Assembly: GCA_012838805.1 (NCBI GenBank)
Contig: DUON01000003.1
Span: forward strand, 1-64,000
Source: Clostridiales bacterium
Lineage (GTDB): Bacteria > Bacillota > Clostridia > Christensenellales > DTU072
DNA: 64,000 bases
Direction: 5' to 3'
The notes under the pieces were generated by a model. That model saw only the letters and a program-made list of their open reading frames with translations. It was not told where the DNA came from and searched no databases. Positions 30,901-37,795 of this stretch are shown here, in pieces; position 1 is the first letter of the stretch; the number at the start of each line of letters is the position of its first letter. Made by a program: the position numbers and the translations under genes.

Positions 30901-33192
30901 GAGGGCTTGGAGTCCCTGGAGACTTTGGTCTTTATGGCAAACGGCGACAGTGCTTTGGAATATATAGGCGTTAGAGCGTTTGCAGAGTGCGTATCGCTTA
31001 AGGAATTGAACCTGCCCGACGAGCTTAAGCGTATCGGCGCAGAGGCGTTTATTAATTGCTTGGCGATACGAGATATAAACTTACCCTATCAGAGCGAACT
31101 ATATGAGATAGGCGAAAGGGCATTCAAAAATAACCGTACCTTAAGACAGTTTATCACAAATTCCAATCTTGCGATCATTCAAGACGAAGCTTTTTATGGC
31201 TGTATGTCTTTGACTGATTTTGATGATACTTATAGTAAAGAAAGCCTTATCTATTTGGGTTCGGATGTGTTTGAGGGAACACCGTATTATACTTCACTTA
31301 GGGAGAACAATCCCAATACTTTGATTTATTTGGGCAGAGTCGCATATGAATATAATGGATTTTTGGCTGACCGCACGCTGATAGTGCTTGAACAAAATAC
31401 ATACAGCCTTTCCCCCAATTTGTTTAGAGACCCGTCTCATAAAATTCATAAAATAACCACTATCCGTCCCCAACAAATCACCCAAACCGTAGTCGTACTC
31501 AATATGACTTTGAAGATAATCGGCAGGCACGCTTTTGCTAACAATCCTAACTTAACTGAAGCCATATTGCCTCTCGATTTGGAATACATTGGAGACTTCG
31601 CATTCGAGGGCTGTACCGCTCTTGCCAACATTGAATTTGACAATGACGAAAACTTGAAATACATAGGTCATAACGCTTTTGAGGATACCTTGTGGTATCA
31701 GAGCTTATTCCAAGCGCATGAAAACAATTCGGTAGTGTATATCGGAAATGTGGCTTATGCCTATAAAGGTCAGGGTGAGGAATACTTTGATATAAGGCTT
31801 GACGAAAATACGGTCAGCGTGTCGCCTTTCGCCTTTGATAACCAAGACAAGCTCTTGACATTCTATATGCCCTCAAGCATTCTGAATATATCACAGTTTG
31901 CTTTTGGAAGAGATTTTGAATCAGGTGAAAAGGCGCTGACCACTATATATCTTGAAGAGGGTGGCGAAAACATAGCCGGTATATTCTCGCTTGCGTCTAA
32001 GGTTATACTCAATTCCATGCCCGTTAAGCTGAAAGGCAGTGCGGTTTATAGCTATATAGAGAATATTGACGGCGAAAATGTTCGGGTGTATGATTTTATG
32101 GATGTCTTTGAGCTTATTGAGCTACTTGTTTCAGAAGATATTATGCCCCATATCTATGTGCCAATAGAATACTTGCCTTATTACTATTATGCTGAGGGCT
32201 GGGAAGATATTTTCGAATATATTGTTCCATATGATACTATTCAAGACGACTTTGTGGTTAAATTCAATGACGGCGAAGCCGAAATAATCTACTATAAGGG
32301 CAATAGCCTTGCTGTCAATGTACCTTCGTTCATAAACGGCATTCCCGTTGTATCGATAGCGCCCCATGCCTTTAATGCAAGCGTTCAAAAGGTCTTTATC
32401 GGTGAAAACATAAGGACTATTCAAGATTACACTTTTTATCGTAATATAAACTTGACGCAAGTGGTTATGCCCGAAAGCCTATTATCAATAGGAAACTATA
32501 CTTTTGCGGAATGTAAGGCATTGGAATATATAGAGATGCCTGAAAATCTTGTGGAAATAGGAGAATACGCTTTTTATAACTGCGTGAACCTAAAAGATAT
32601 CGCCTTAAACGAAGGGCTGGAGTCAGTAGGAGAATACGCTTTTGCCAAATGCTTGTCGCTTATTCATATAACCATGCCGTCCACGGTGGCTTATATGGGC
32701 AACTATATCTTTAATGATTGTGCTTTATTGAATATTATTGTCATGAAAGGCGAACCGCCCATGCTTGGGCAAAGCGGGCTATATTATCAACCGCTTACAA
32801 ATATTCATATATTTGTTCCTCAAGACGCTTTAGAGTCTTATAGGACCCATTCAAGGTGGACAAAATATTCTTACAGGACTTCCGCCGTGGGAGATATCGC
32901 TGATTTGCTGTTTGAACAAGGTTCTTATGACAGCGGAGAACAAATACAATTGAATATGATGCCGGGCGGGCTTTTTGAGGTGTACATCGCCCCTCAAGGT
33001 ATATCGGACAGAACGCTTTTGCATACAGACTATGAGCAAGGGGAAGAATACTACCAAAAGGTAACAAAACTTGAGGGAGAAAGAACAAATAGGATAATCG
33101 AACTTCCTCTTTCAGCGGGCGAATATTCGGTATATGTGGTGATAGACGATGAGATAGTCTCCATAAGCTTGAAGATTTTGACAATATATTAA
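21934..33192 (+). CDS. Giant BspA-type LRR / InlB B-repeat lipoprotein
   Basis: A 3752-residue predicted surface lipoprotein. Its hydrophobic signal peptide (about 5-24) ends in the lipobox FTSC with Cys25. InlB B-repeat (Listeria-Bacteroides type) units occupy about 30-290, with motifs such as GYIFLGWFLDEEC and YAGW, and recur at about 1560-1690. Most of the rest is BspA-like LRR_5 repeats with the pattern IGxxAFxxCxxLxxIxIP. Blocks end in a cap of the form VPxxxLxxY (near 1533, 2182, 2548, 3407, 3626). There is no LPXTG, no C-terminal membrane helix and no enzymatic domain. The gene has its own promoter, a GAGGAG site 14 nt before the ATG, and terminators upstream. The likely role is adhesion or binding of host, plant or microbial surfaces; this is inference from the family. 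Confidence 0.9.
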   Translation: MKPVFRVGFVLIILIMSFLFIFTSCSNGAEEVTVVFYVDDEVYKTITTTAGSSVTPPEVPEKYGYIGKWDIKVFSNILEDMIINAVYTPRNFSIIFKAEDADGVLRVVEARTAPYEGELKNIPQVPQKEGFTGVWNITDFSYINSDMEVTAVYTRNSYTIDFHTNGGEELESVLAEYGSEFNYTIQRDGYIFLGWFLDEECTIPFDLDYVPARNLTLYAGWSQITYTVYLETQDQSLNSIITRAYGISIDNLPILSRHGYKFNGWYLDQSFTLPVELPLYPEEDMTIYADWIVDNTNMATDFIYFSFNPQTGMIKANPEKTMPENIILPSIFDNQVVKGIDDYGFMSSGIKSVRLPESITRIGDFAFSTESLEIINFDSGSRLRTIGNGAFMNCAISEIILPENLEVIGHRAFYNCQDLKDIFYLNADNLLRIGAEAYENTQWYNFLTDGIDGSVVYIGKVLYSAVGNLATDINIRQDIVSISPQAFQNQQYLNSLNIPDTVKYIGGEFNQYGFDIKGAFYNCKNLSFLNFNQTSELLSISAGAFAGCEKIQSIASSSDMALCQLFSTEDMDQSYQVEYDGNIYYVPNSLKQIIVFSNGHKKILPYAFSNLLADTIILIEGIEEIGDYAFYNSGHIAQITIPDSVVKIGQYAFKDCVSLEQIVLQEQNNLKEIGEGAFYGLNTTDLHFPNTDKLESVGSFAFYNCQRLYELIAPNITSIGEGAFALCAYLEKIYIPNNLTSVLSLFSDEVASSVDFYSNSGYYIPLSLKEITLTLGGDDLSLADEYLMGFSSIQTINLPLGLESIGRYALSGTGIVTIDIPDSVQTIDEYGLSSNSKLRTVSISPDSVLEAINANVFNGCILLEELFVPKTVQSFDLTAITDCNNLKNIFVDKENEIYFDDNGVLYCQDTLLHYPKDRTYSSYTVIEGTKYIVPGAFTDTMLLDIVLPESLLDAQGAFTNKEFRAVVMCALVTIDNIFDDSVTIEELTIKGQYILDEFASNLVTPKVIIESGVIEIGKKAFYQSGIEEIFIPASIQTIKAQAFAECESLIDIVFEDQYTLVEVGMEAFHGTSWYQNQIDNQVIYIGNIAYGYVGDMPDEAELIIREGVTTIADHAFRDLSAVHSITLPSTLETIGKYAFANLENLSHISFNESLVTIGEGAFINNTSLENVEFSNSVEYIGDYAFNGAVLLDSIILPNNLKHIGKEAFYNNQSLNSILIPQGVEYIGDKAFYGCINLESISFDDFDALSDMGREVFDNTKWYNSMPNGEVFIPATNIIYKYKGEAVGSYFLDSKITRILPYAFSNQNSLTTLRLNQNLERIENFAFENCQNLISVTNVSDDMALYHIGKGAFADCTSLEEFTIPIALSVFDLSVFENCSSLSIVMVGDNENHPYFRADGGIIYNTDYTEIVFAPMGLVGNITIRPTVTHIPDFAFKDRKFISSIEIPNGIQTIGIGAFENAENLQSVTFEPNSFLSSIGERAFYNTAITSLTIPRRANFIGKDAFSYDLGLDIVLTSDSPPQIEGDISHNSKFFVPRNRLELYLNEIDFENIYPSKVRVSFMTGSSVFIYYEVTYGQSLSTHPAKPPQKTGYEGYWLADELALVWDSASEEYLALFEDVTINAVYTKKTYTITFTADGVSSTMTYKYDDILDITDAVSDECHMFLFWTHDLDTLVEFTLERMPAHDIELFAVWYRFEYEFDSENNAYSVKPQENPITPETVIIPNEYNEYPITKIAEGAFENDYSITNIAISDNIEVIGNRAFANSSLINLITSENSALKSIGENAFSGSQITSFVFENMLSIAEKAFYDAKKLVEARINIDFSESGNYLFQNASALRFVSIQTSQISALPEGMFMDCHALKDVILSPQIQFIEKDSYLNAYSLEQIDLSNITHIGESAFENCQSIIEVCLESAEYIGQRAFYNAKNLKNVYFGENETLDTIDEYAFYGTENLTYLIVPATTKHILDNALIESGVRYLFVMESANPYHGSMSLYISSEAISPSVTIFVGEQLDYNQSRWQDNTVLLYRDIINNFVVDSENVIIKYIGDRSIVQMPDRIGTDWTMGIAYDVFENNLTIEQISLSEILLQYIEDGRVFSYAETLEYIDSPQSVNGVLYNQDGTSLLAYPLNKASLIYEVNSAVQELADFAFYGTKNLNSLIVKNQTPPRIYENTFAYVNSKFKIYVPSNALSAYKNADIWKDHADIIFPEEIKYNDLIFIEHQEGLELSQYLGNDDYVEIPLSVNGKNVVSIGSYAFYNTTIKSVKMPSGIKYIGNYAFSKSALERITLHNAVRVLGKGAFEGCLSLTDITFGSSILINEIKENTFKDTAFQTINIPRSITAIGNGAFANNLSLHTVILPIGSKLMSIGDFAFYNNQSLNYLNLSQANNINSIGESAFAYCASLTSIYIPQNLTVLGSYAFAYCENMTSLSFMGSGSLKAFPDHVLYGSTKVDRLTIPASVTTIGERAFYNNAFEKVTFESGSRLSVIGEYAFANSQKIQSVHLYDAVTEIKEGAFANCTELRWLIVESILPPTLHNSVTKVWEDNLRIYVPQSSLNLYKNQWTTYSEGINSYNMIFGQGEDVYSIINVQGGVEIFQYMGSHSQITVPEQINGLDVVSIGSFAFGKEAEEITLPNTVTNIKSSAFYRTRIQSFEIGKNITDIQDNPFVNNYYLETLTVEEGNTVFKVVENVLFDIDMTRLIAFANAYSPNHVYQIPETVDWVGNDAFRGAIDLLSVTISESVTCIGDWAFYDCLSLTEVIFINPKMLEYVGQTAFDNTLWLENQADGEIYISSDLNGELIFYTYKGDMPLDTEITLNEDTISILPYALFNQSNLTALHIPYGVEKIGENALNGCSGLNELTLPGEYILGELFGETAYNGGYSSFNYKTQKTYYIPQSLQKVNISAMSTEIVSHAFYNAKSVTDVLISDSVEHIGRLAFYSPEGDMSLTNIVFENPAFSALETIGSYAFMGNRHITELTLPSNLINITAHAFEGLESLETLVFMANGDSALEYIGVRAFAECVSLKELNLPDELKRIGAEAFINCLAIRDINLPYQSELYEIGERAFKNNRTLRQFITNSNLAIIQDEAFYGCMSLTDFDDTYSKESLIYLGSDVFEGTPYYTSLRENNPNTLIYLGRVAYEYNGFLADRTLIVLEQNTYSLSPNLFRDPSHKIHKITTIRPQQITQTVVVLNMTLKIIGRHAFANNPNLTEAILPLDLEYIGDFAFEGCTALANIEFDNDENLKYIGHNAFEDTLWYQSLFQAHENNSVVYIGNVAYAYKGQGEEYFDIRLDENTVSVSPFAFDNQDKLLTFYMPSSILNISQFAFGRDFESGEKALTTIYLEEGGENIAGIFSLASKVILNSMPVKLKGSAVYSYIENIDGENVRVYDFMDVFELIELLVSEDIMPHIYVPIEYLPYYYYAEGWEDIFEYIVPYDTIQDDFVVKFNDGEAEIIYYKGNSLAVNVPSFINGIPVVSIAPHAFNASVQKVFIGENIRTIQDYTFYRNINLTQVVMPESLLSIGNYTFAECKALEYIEMPENLVEIGEYAFYNCVNLKDIALNEGLESVGEYAFAKCLSLIHITMPSTVAYMGNYIFNDCALLNIIVMKGEPPMLGQSGLYYQPLTNIHIFVPQDALESYRTHSRWTKYSYRTSAVGDIADLLFEQGSYDSGEQIQLNMMPGGLFEVYIAPQGISDRTLLHTDYEQGEEYYQKVTKLEGERTNRIIELPLSAGEYSVYVVIDDEIVSISLKILTIY
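22834..32890 (+). repeat. Array of BspA-type leucine-rich repeats in superblocks
   Basis: Roughly 23-residue leucine-rich units recur throughout. Superblock headers, beta-rich segments leading into a V-(V)-S-I-G-S-(Y/F)-AF motif, start near 22834, 27028, 28021, 28570, 29668 and 32246, and caps of the form VPxxxLxxY close the blocks. A separate roughly 60-residue insert recurs near 23250, 25137, 25700, 30246, 31270 and 31678. The repeats are diverged at DNA level, so recent duplication is not obvious by eye. Confidence 0.85.
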
Positions 33193-33220
33193 AAAAATAA
33201 GTGAAATCATATCAAAATGA

Positions 33221-33249
33221 TTGCAATACATACCTTGATGTGATAATAT
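33221..33249 (+). promoter_or_regulatory. rpsB operon promoter
   Basis: TTGCAA (33221-33226), a 17-bp spacer and TAATAT (33244-33249) predict a start near 33256 and a leader of about 105 nt before rpsB. Confidence 0.75.
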
Positions 33250-33255
33250 ATTACA

Positions 33256-33360
33256 AGCCAAACATACACCCGAAAAGGCGGAGAAGGGATTGTTGTCCCA
33301 AAGCGGATTGTCACCTTCAATGAGGCTCGGGGAGGAAATAAACAAGGAGGATTTTTTTTT
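33256..33360 (+). promoter_or_regulatory. Structured rpsB leader, candidate S2 autoregulatory RNA
   Basis: An outer stem CCCGA (33269-33273) with TCGGG (33327-33331) encloses a hairpin GGGA/TCCC (33286-33289 with 33296-33299) and a second small stem ATTG/CAAT (33307-33310 with 33318-33321). Two purine-rich ribosome-binding-like sites follow, GGGGAGG and AAGGAGG (33344-33350), the latter separated from the ATG by A plus nine T. Ribosomal protein operons often have such leaders for feedback control; here that is inference. Confidence 0.5.
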
Positions 33361-34146
33361 ATGGCTATGGTTTCAATGAAAGAGCTTTTAGAAGCCGGCG
33401 TGCATTTCGGGCACCAAACCAAAAAATGGAACCCCAAAATGGCAAAGTATATTTATGGTTCCAGAAACGATGTTCACATCATCAATCTTGAAGAGACCGT
33501 AAAAGCTATCGAAGAGGCGTATGCCTTTATTAAGGAAGTCGCCGCAAGTGGCAAGGCAATTTTGTTTGTTGGAAAGAAAAAGCAGGCAAAAGAGGCTATT
33601 CAGCAAGAAGCCGAAAGATGCGGCATGTTCTATATGAACCAAAGGTGGCTGGGCGGAACTTTGACCAATTTCAAGACGATTAGAGCCAGAATCGACAAAC
33701 TCAACAAGCTCAATCAGCAAGAGATTATGGGCGAATTTGATTTATTGCCCAAAAAAGAGGTCATGAAGCTTAAGGCGGAAAGGGATGTTCTGGAAAAAAA
33801 CCTTGGCGGTATTAAAAACATGAGAGAGCTTCCCGGCGCGGTATTTATTGTGGACCTTAAGGTAGAGCATATCGCAGTTAAGGAAGCCAAGCTCTTGGGA
33901 ATACCCATTGTCGCTTTGGTGGATACAAACTGTGACCCTGAAGATGTGGACTATCCCATTCCCGGAAATGACGACGCCATAAGAGCGATTAAGCTCATGT
34001 CGTCTATTATCGCCAATGCCGTAATAGAGGCAAAAGAGGGCGTAATCGAGACCGACGGTGAAGAAAAGAGCGAGACTGAGGACAGCCAAGAAATGGTTGA
34101 CGGGACTTTGGAAGACAGCTTGGAAGCTGAAGAAAGCGAGGAATAA
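33361..34146 (+). CDS. rpsB: 30S ribosomal protein S2
   Basis: A primary 30S subunit protein. The 261-residue sequence has the family opening [20 protein letters not shown], the [15 protein letters not shown] segment, [11 protein letters not shown] near 98 and [23 protein letters not shown] near 185. A strongly acidic C-terminal tail of about 35 residues extends past the usual end. It is followed 17 nt later by tsf, the universal pairing. Confidence 0.98.
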   Translation: MAMVSMKELLEAGVHFGHQTKKWNPKMAKYIYGSRNDVHIINLEETVKAIEEAYAFIKEVAASGKAILFVGKKKQAKEAIQQEAERCGMFYMNQRWLGGTLTNFKTIRARIDKLNKLNQQEIMGEFDLLPKKEVMKLKAERDVLEKNLGGIKNMRELPGAVFIVDLKVEHIAVKEAKLLGIPIVALVDTNCDPEDVDYPIPGNDDAIRAIKLMSSIIANAVIEAKEGVIETDGEEKSETEDSQEMVDGTLEDSLEAEESEE

Positions 34147-34163
34147 TAATTAGGGAGGTATAA

Positions 34164-34838
34164 ATGTCATTTACAGCGAAAGATGTTCAGGAATTGAGAG
34201 CCAGAACAGGCGTGGGCATGATGGACTGCAAGAAAGCTCTTGTAGACGCCAATGGAAATATGGAAAAAGCCATTGAGATTTTGAGGGAAAAGGGAATGGC
34301 GACCGCCGCTAAAAGAGCGGGCAAAATCGCCTCTCAAGGCATTATTGACACTTATATTCACATGGGTGGAAAAATAGGTGTTATGGTGGAAGTAAATTGC
34401 GAGACAGACTTCGTGGCGAAAAGCGATTTGTTCAAGGAATTCGCACACAATATAGCTTTGCAAATAGCTGCTGCAAAACCCGCTTATATCAAGAAAGAAG
34501 AAGTGCCCGAAGAAGTTATTAAAAAAGAAAAGGAAATACTTAAGGCGCAAGCACTTAATGAAGAGAACCCCAAGCCTTTGCCCATTATTGAGAAAATGGT
34601 GGAAGGCAGGATAAAAAAATTCTATAAAGAGAACTGTCTTATGGAACAAGACTATGTCAAGGATAACTCAAAGACCATAACTACCTTGCTTCATGAGACC
34701 ATAAGCGCCATAGGGGAAAAAATAGACATCAGACGGTTTGTCAGATATGAGATGGGTGAGGGGCTGGAGAAGAAGCAAGAAAACCTTGCCGACGAGATAC
34801 AGGCGCAGGTTGAGGACGCAAAAAAGAAACTTAAGTAA
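34164..34838 (+). CDS. tsf: Elongation factor Ts
   Basis: The guanine-nucleotide exchange factor for EF-Tu. The 224-residue protein starts with the UBA-like domain [15 protein letters not shown] and contains the EF-Tu contact TDFVAKSD near residue 81. It is a short, single-core form compared with the roughly 290-residue Bacillus protein, as is common in Clostridia. The ribosome-binding site GGGAGG lies upstream at 34153-34158. A hairpin terminator follows. Confidence 0.97.
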   Translation: MSFTAKDVQELRARTGVGMMDCKKALVDANGNMEKAIEILREKGMATAAKRAGKIASQGIIDTYIHMGGKIGVMVEVNCETDFVAKSDLFKEFAHNIALQIAAAKPAYIKKEEVPEEVIKKEKEILKAQALNEENPKPLPIIEKMVEGRIKKFYKENCLMEQDYVKDNSKTITTLLHETISAIGEKIDIRRFVRYEMGEGLEKKQENLADEIQAQVEDAKKKLK

Positions 34839-34843
34839 AATTC

Positions 34844-34869
34844 AAAAGGCACGACAGTGCCTTTTCTTC
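34844..34869 (+). terminator. Terminator or attenuator between tsf and pyrH
   Basis: A perfect 9-bp stem, AAAAGGCAC (34844-34852) with GTGCCTTTT (34857-34865), has a 4-nt loop and runs into an interrupted T tract, CTTCT. It probably ends part of the rpsB-tsf transcript and allows read-through into pyrH. Confidence 0.65.
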
Positions 34870-34885
34870 TATAAGAGGTGAGTAG

Positions 34886-35581
34886 ATGTATAAAAGAGTA
34901 TTGATAAAGCTTAGCGGAGAGGCATTGAGCGGCAAGGACGGATTTGGAATCAATCAAGAGATTGTGGACGGGGTAATAGACCAAATCGCAAAGGTAAGCC
35001 AAATGGGCGTACAGATAGGCATAGTCGTGGGCGGCGGGAATTTTTGGAGAGGACGGCAGGCGGAGAATATGGACAGGACCACAGCCGACCATATGGGTAT
35101 GCTTGCCACAGTCATAAACGCCCTTGCTCTTCAGGACGCCTTGGAGCACAAGGGAATTCCCGTCAGAGTACAAACCGCTCTTACTATTACAAGGGTAGCC
35201 GAGCCTTATATTTTGAGGCGCGCGCTTCGTCATTTTGAAAAAGGTAGGGTGGTTATATTCGCTTGCGGTACAGGCAATCCATATTTTTCAACCGATACTG
35301 GAGCGGCGCTTAGGGCTGCGGAGATACAAGCCGACGCTTTGCTTCTTGCGAAAAATATTGACGGAATCTATGACCGTGACCCCAAGGATAACCCGAACGC
35401 AAAAAAATTCGACAGGATAAGCTATTTGGACTTTATTAAATGTGAGCTTACGGCTATGGACGCCACAGCCGTCAACCTATGTAAAGAAAACCGTATTCCT
35501 ATCATAGCGTTTGGGCTAAATGAAGAAAATAGCATTGTCCGTGTAGTAAGCGGGGATAAAATAGGCACAATCATTAATTAA
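34886..35581 (+). CDS. pyrH: UMP kinase
   Basis: It phosphorylates UMP to UDP, linking the pyr operon to nucleotide supply. The 231-residue amino-acid-kinase-fold protein has KLSGEAL near residue 8, [11 protein letters not shown] near 46, [15 protein letters not shown] near 67 and [14 protein letters not shown] near 154. The ribosome-binding site GAGGTGAG lies just before the ATG. It is in the usual place between tsf and frr. Confidence 0.97.
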   Translation: MYKRVLIKLSGEALSGKDGFGINQEIVDGVIDQIAKVSQMGVQIGIVVGGGNFWRGRQAENMDRTTADHMGMLATVINALALQDALEHKGIPVRVQTALTITRVAEPYILRRALRHFEKGRVVIFACGTGNPYFSTDTGAALRAAEIQADALLLAKNIDGIYDRDPKDNPNAKKFDRISYLDFIKCELTAMDATAVNLCKENRIPIIAFGLNEENSIVRVVSGDKIGTIIN

Positions 35582-35621
35582 AATATAAGTTAATTATAAA
35601 TTAGTTATAAAATTAAATAGA

Positions 35622-35650
35622 TTGAAATCATTTACTTTTTATGGTAATAT
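35622..35650 (+). promoter_or_regulatory. frr promoter
   Basis: TTGAAA (35622-35627), a 17-bp spacer and TAATAT (35645-35650) lie in the 108-bp pyrH-frr gap. The predicted start near 35657 gives a leader of about 33 nt with a GAGGTGG site. Confidence 0.65.
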
Positions 35651-35689
35651 ATAACTGTTCTTAAAAACTAAAAAGTACGAGGTGGCAAA

Positions 35690-36268
35690 ATGTTTGTTTA
35701 TGATATTGAGGAAATAGACTTATTGTTCGCAGACTTAGAGGAGCGCGCAAAAAAAAGTATCTCCAACCTTAAAGCCGAACTTCAAAGCATGAGGGTAGGA
35801 AGGGCGAATGTGCATGTGCTGGACGGCATAACCGTTGATTATTACGGAGTGGACACCCCTTTGAATCAAGTCGCCAATATAACTATCCCGGAAGCGCGCC
35901 TATTGTGTATCAATGTTTGGGACAACAGCATCATTAAAAAAGTCGAAAAGGCAATAATTGATGCTAATATTGGTATAACTCCCACCAACGACGGAAAGAA
36001 CATTCGGCTTGTCTTCCCAGAACCAAACGAAGAGAGAAGAAAGGCTTTGGTCAAAGAGGTGAAAACCATGGGTGAAAAGACCAAAGTCGCCATAAGAAAT
36101 ATCAGAAGAGATATCCTTGACGATGTTAAGAAGTTCAAGAAACAAAATGTGATAACCGAAGACATTCAGTTATCTGTAGAAAAAGATGTGGATAAGTATG
36201 TCGCCGACCAAGTCAATGAAGTGGAAAAGATTGTACAGGAAAAAGAACAGGAGATTATGAAAGTATAA
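35690..36268 (+). CDS. frr: Ribosome recycling factor
   Basis: It splits post-termination ribosomes together with EF-G. The 192-residue protein shows MRVGRANVHVLD near residue 36, DYYGVDTPLNQVANI near 50, and ERRKALVKEVK and ERK/IRNIRRD segments in the C-terminal half. It is slightly longer at the N terminus than the roughly 185-residue norm. It ends 1 nt before uppS. Confidence 0.97.
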   Translation: MFVYDIEEIDLLFADLEERAKKSISNLKAELQSMRVGRANVHVLDGITVDYYGVDTPLNQVANITIPEARLLCINVWDNSIIKKVEKAIIDANIGITPTNDGKNIRLVFPEPNEERRKALVKEVKTMGEKTKVAIRNIRRDILDDVKKFKKQNVITEDIQLSVEKDVDKYVADQVNEVEKIVQEKEQEIMKV

Positions 36269-36269
36269 A

Positions 36270-36953
36270 ATGCACCTTGCATTGATTATGGACGGCAACC
36301 GCCGTTGGGCAAAACAGAGAAATCTGCCGTCAAAGAAAGGACACGAAGAGGGTGCCAAAGCCTTACTAAGAGCCATGGACGAGGCGGACAGACTGGGTAT
36401 TGAGTATACGACATTTTATGCTTTCAGCAGCGATAACTATAATAGAGAGAGCCATGAGGTAGGCAATATTCTTGGGATTATTGCTTATTTTTTAAGAAAT
36501 TTTGTGTATCCCAAAATAATGGAGAATGGTTTTCGGTTTAGGTTCATTGGCGAATTGGAGCTTTTGCCGAATGAGCTTTTGGATATAATTAATCTGATTA
36601 ATAAGGACGCTCTGAATAATAAAGGCAGAATGTTCATATTTGCCATTGGATATGGCGGGGATTTGGAGATAGCACACGCTGTAAACAGATGTATTGAACT
36701 CAAAAGTATGCGGTTTGATAATTCGCCGATAAGTGTAGAGGACATAAAAAACAGTCTCTATACAGTAAATATCGCCGCCCCGGATTTGGTGATAAGATTC
36801 GGCGGGCATCAGCGTCTTTCCAATTTTATGCCTTTACAAACGATATATTCCGAACTTATGTTTACCGACAAGCTATGGCCTGATTTTCAAACAGGCGACT
36901 TGGACAGATTTTTACAAAAGTATAAAGAGATAAAACGAAACTTTGGAGGTTAA
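36270..36953 (+). CDS. uppS: Isoprenyl (undecaprenyl) diphosphate synthase, divergent
   Basis: A cis-prenyltransferase making the C55 lipid carrier for peptidoglycan. The 227-residue protein is a little short (usually about 245). It keeps the catalytic MDGN Asp (Asp8) and the SNF...YSELMFTDKLWPDF segment. Differences: DGNRRW replaces the usual bacterial DGNGRW, and the conserved RTGGEQRLSNFLLWQ reads RFGGHQRLSNFMPLQ, so Glu becomes His180 and Thr becomes Phe177. The position between frr and cdsA is the usual uppS site, which supports the role despite these changes. There is no clear Shine-Dalgarno; the start is 2 nt from the frr stop. Confidence 0.9.
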   Translation: MHLALIMDGNRRWAKQRNLPSKKGHEEGAKALLRAMDEADRLGIEYTTFYAFSSDNYNRESHEVGNILGIIAYFLRNFVYPKIMENGFRFRFIGELELLPNELLDIINLINKDALNNKGRMFIFAIGYGGDLEIAHAVNRCIELKSMRFDNSPISVEDIKNSLYTVNIAAPDLVIRFGGHQRLSNFMPLQTIYSELMFTDKLWPDFQTGDLDRFLQKYKEIKRNFGG

Positions 36954-36955
36954 AT

Positions 36956-37789
36956 ATGCTAAAGAGAACTGTGACGGGTCTTGTGATGTTAGGAGTTTTT
37001 TTCCTTATTCTGTATCTAACCAGCTTTACTCATTTTGTATTTGACGGTTTTGTAATGCTGGTGGCTGTGCTGGCTATTTATGAGATGTACGCCGCAATGA
37101 AAAAATTGGGATACAAGCCAAGCGGCGTCTCTTTTATTGTTTTCAGCGTTTTGGTTTATCCGCTTTGTTATTTTTACTCATTTAGCGGTCTGTTCTTTGC
37201 GTATTTAATCTCATTCTTGGTATCTTTTGCTTTCTATATTTTTGATACCAAAAGGGCATTCAAGGACTTTACTGTAAATATGCTGCTCTTAGTCTATCCT
37301 GCGGCGCTTATTGGGCTCATATTTGTCATAAATAAGGATTATGGCTTGATTCCTGTGCTGTTTGCGGTAAGCGCTGCGCTTATGAGCGACACATTTGCTT
37401 ATTATGGCGGAAGTTTTTGGGGCAAGAAAAAGATTTTTCCCGCTATAAGCCCTAAAAAAACCTATGTGGGCTCAGCTTTGGGACTGTTAGGGGGTGCTGT
37501 CGGGGGGCTTGTCGTATATGCTCTTTTTGAGCTGGCTAAATATCCCGCCCATATTGTATTCACTTTCGGCAGCGTCACCAAATTTCCATATTTTCTGTAT
37601 ATAGCTATCGGCGTTATTATCTCTATATGTTCGCAAGCAGGCGACCTTGCCGCAAGCAAAATTAAAAGAGAGGTTGATATAAAAGACTATGGCTCATTGC
37701 TTGGCTCTCACGGGGGAGTAATGGATAGAATCGATTCTGTTATCTTCGGCGTTGGGGTCATGGCGGTCATTATGTTTTTCTTCTTCTAA
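36956..37789 (+). CDS. cdsA: Phosphatidate cytidylyltransferase
   Basis: A membrane enzyme making CDP-diacylglycerol from CTP and phosphatidic acid. The 277-residue protein has about 7-8 hydrophobic segments. The C-terminal family signature is DLAASKIKREVDIKDYG followed by GSHGGVMDRIDSVIF (near 240-265), where the usual P of PGHGG is Ser. GGAGG precedes the ATG. Next comes dxr. Confidence 0.95.
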   Translation: MLKRTVTGLVMLGVFFLILYLTSFTHFVFDGFVMLVAVLAIYEMYAAMKKLGYKPSGVSFIVFSVLVYPLCYFYSFSGLFFAYLISFLVSFAFYIFDTKRAFKDFTVNMLLLVYPAALIGLIFVINKDYGLIPVLFAVSAALMSDTFAYYGGSFWGKKKIFPAISPKKTYVGSALGLLGGAVGGLVVYALFELAKYPAHIVFTFGSVTKFPYFLYIAIGVIISICSQAGDLAASKIKREVDIKDYGSLLGSHGGVMDRIDSVIFGVGVMAVIMFFFF

Positions 37790-37795
37790 AAGCGT

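Noticed and set aside
33204..33222. AATCAT-ATCAAA-ATGATT inverted repeat after the giant lipoprotein gene
   Set aside because: A short AT-rich stem with no T run after it; not a convincing terminator.
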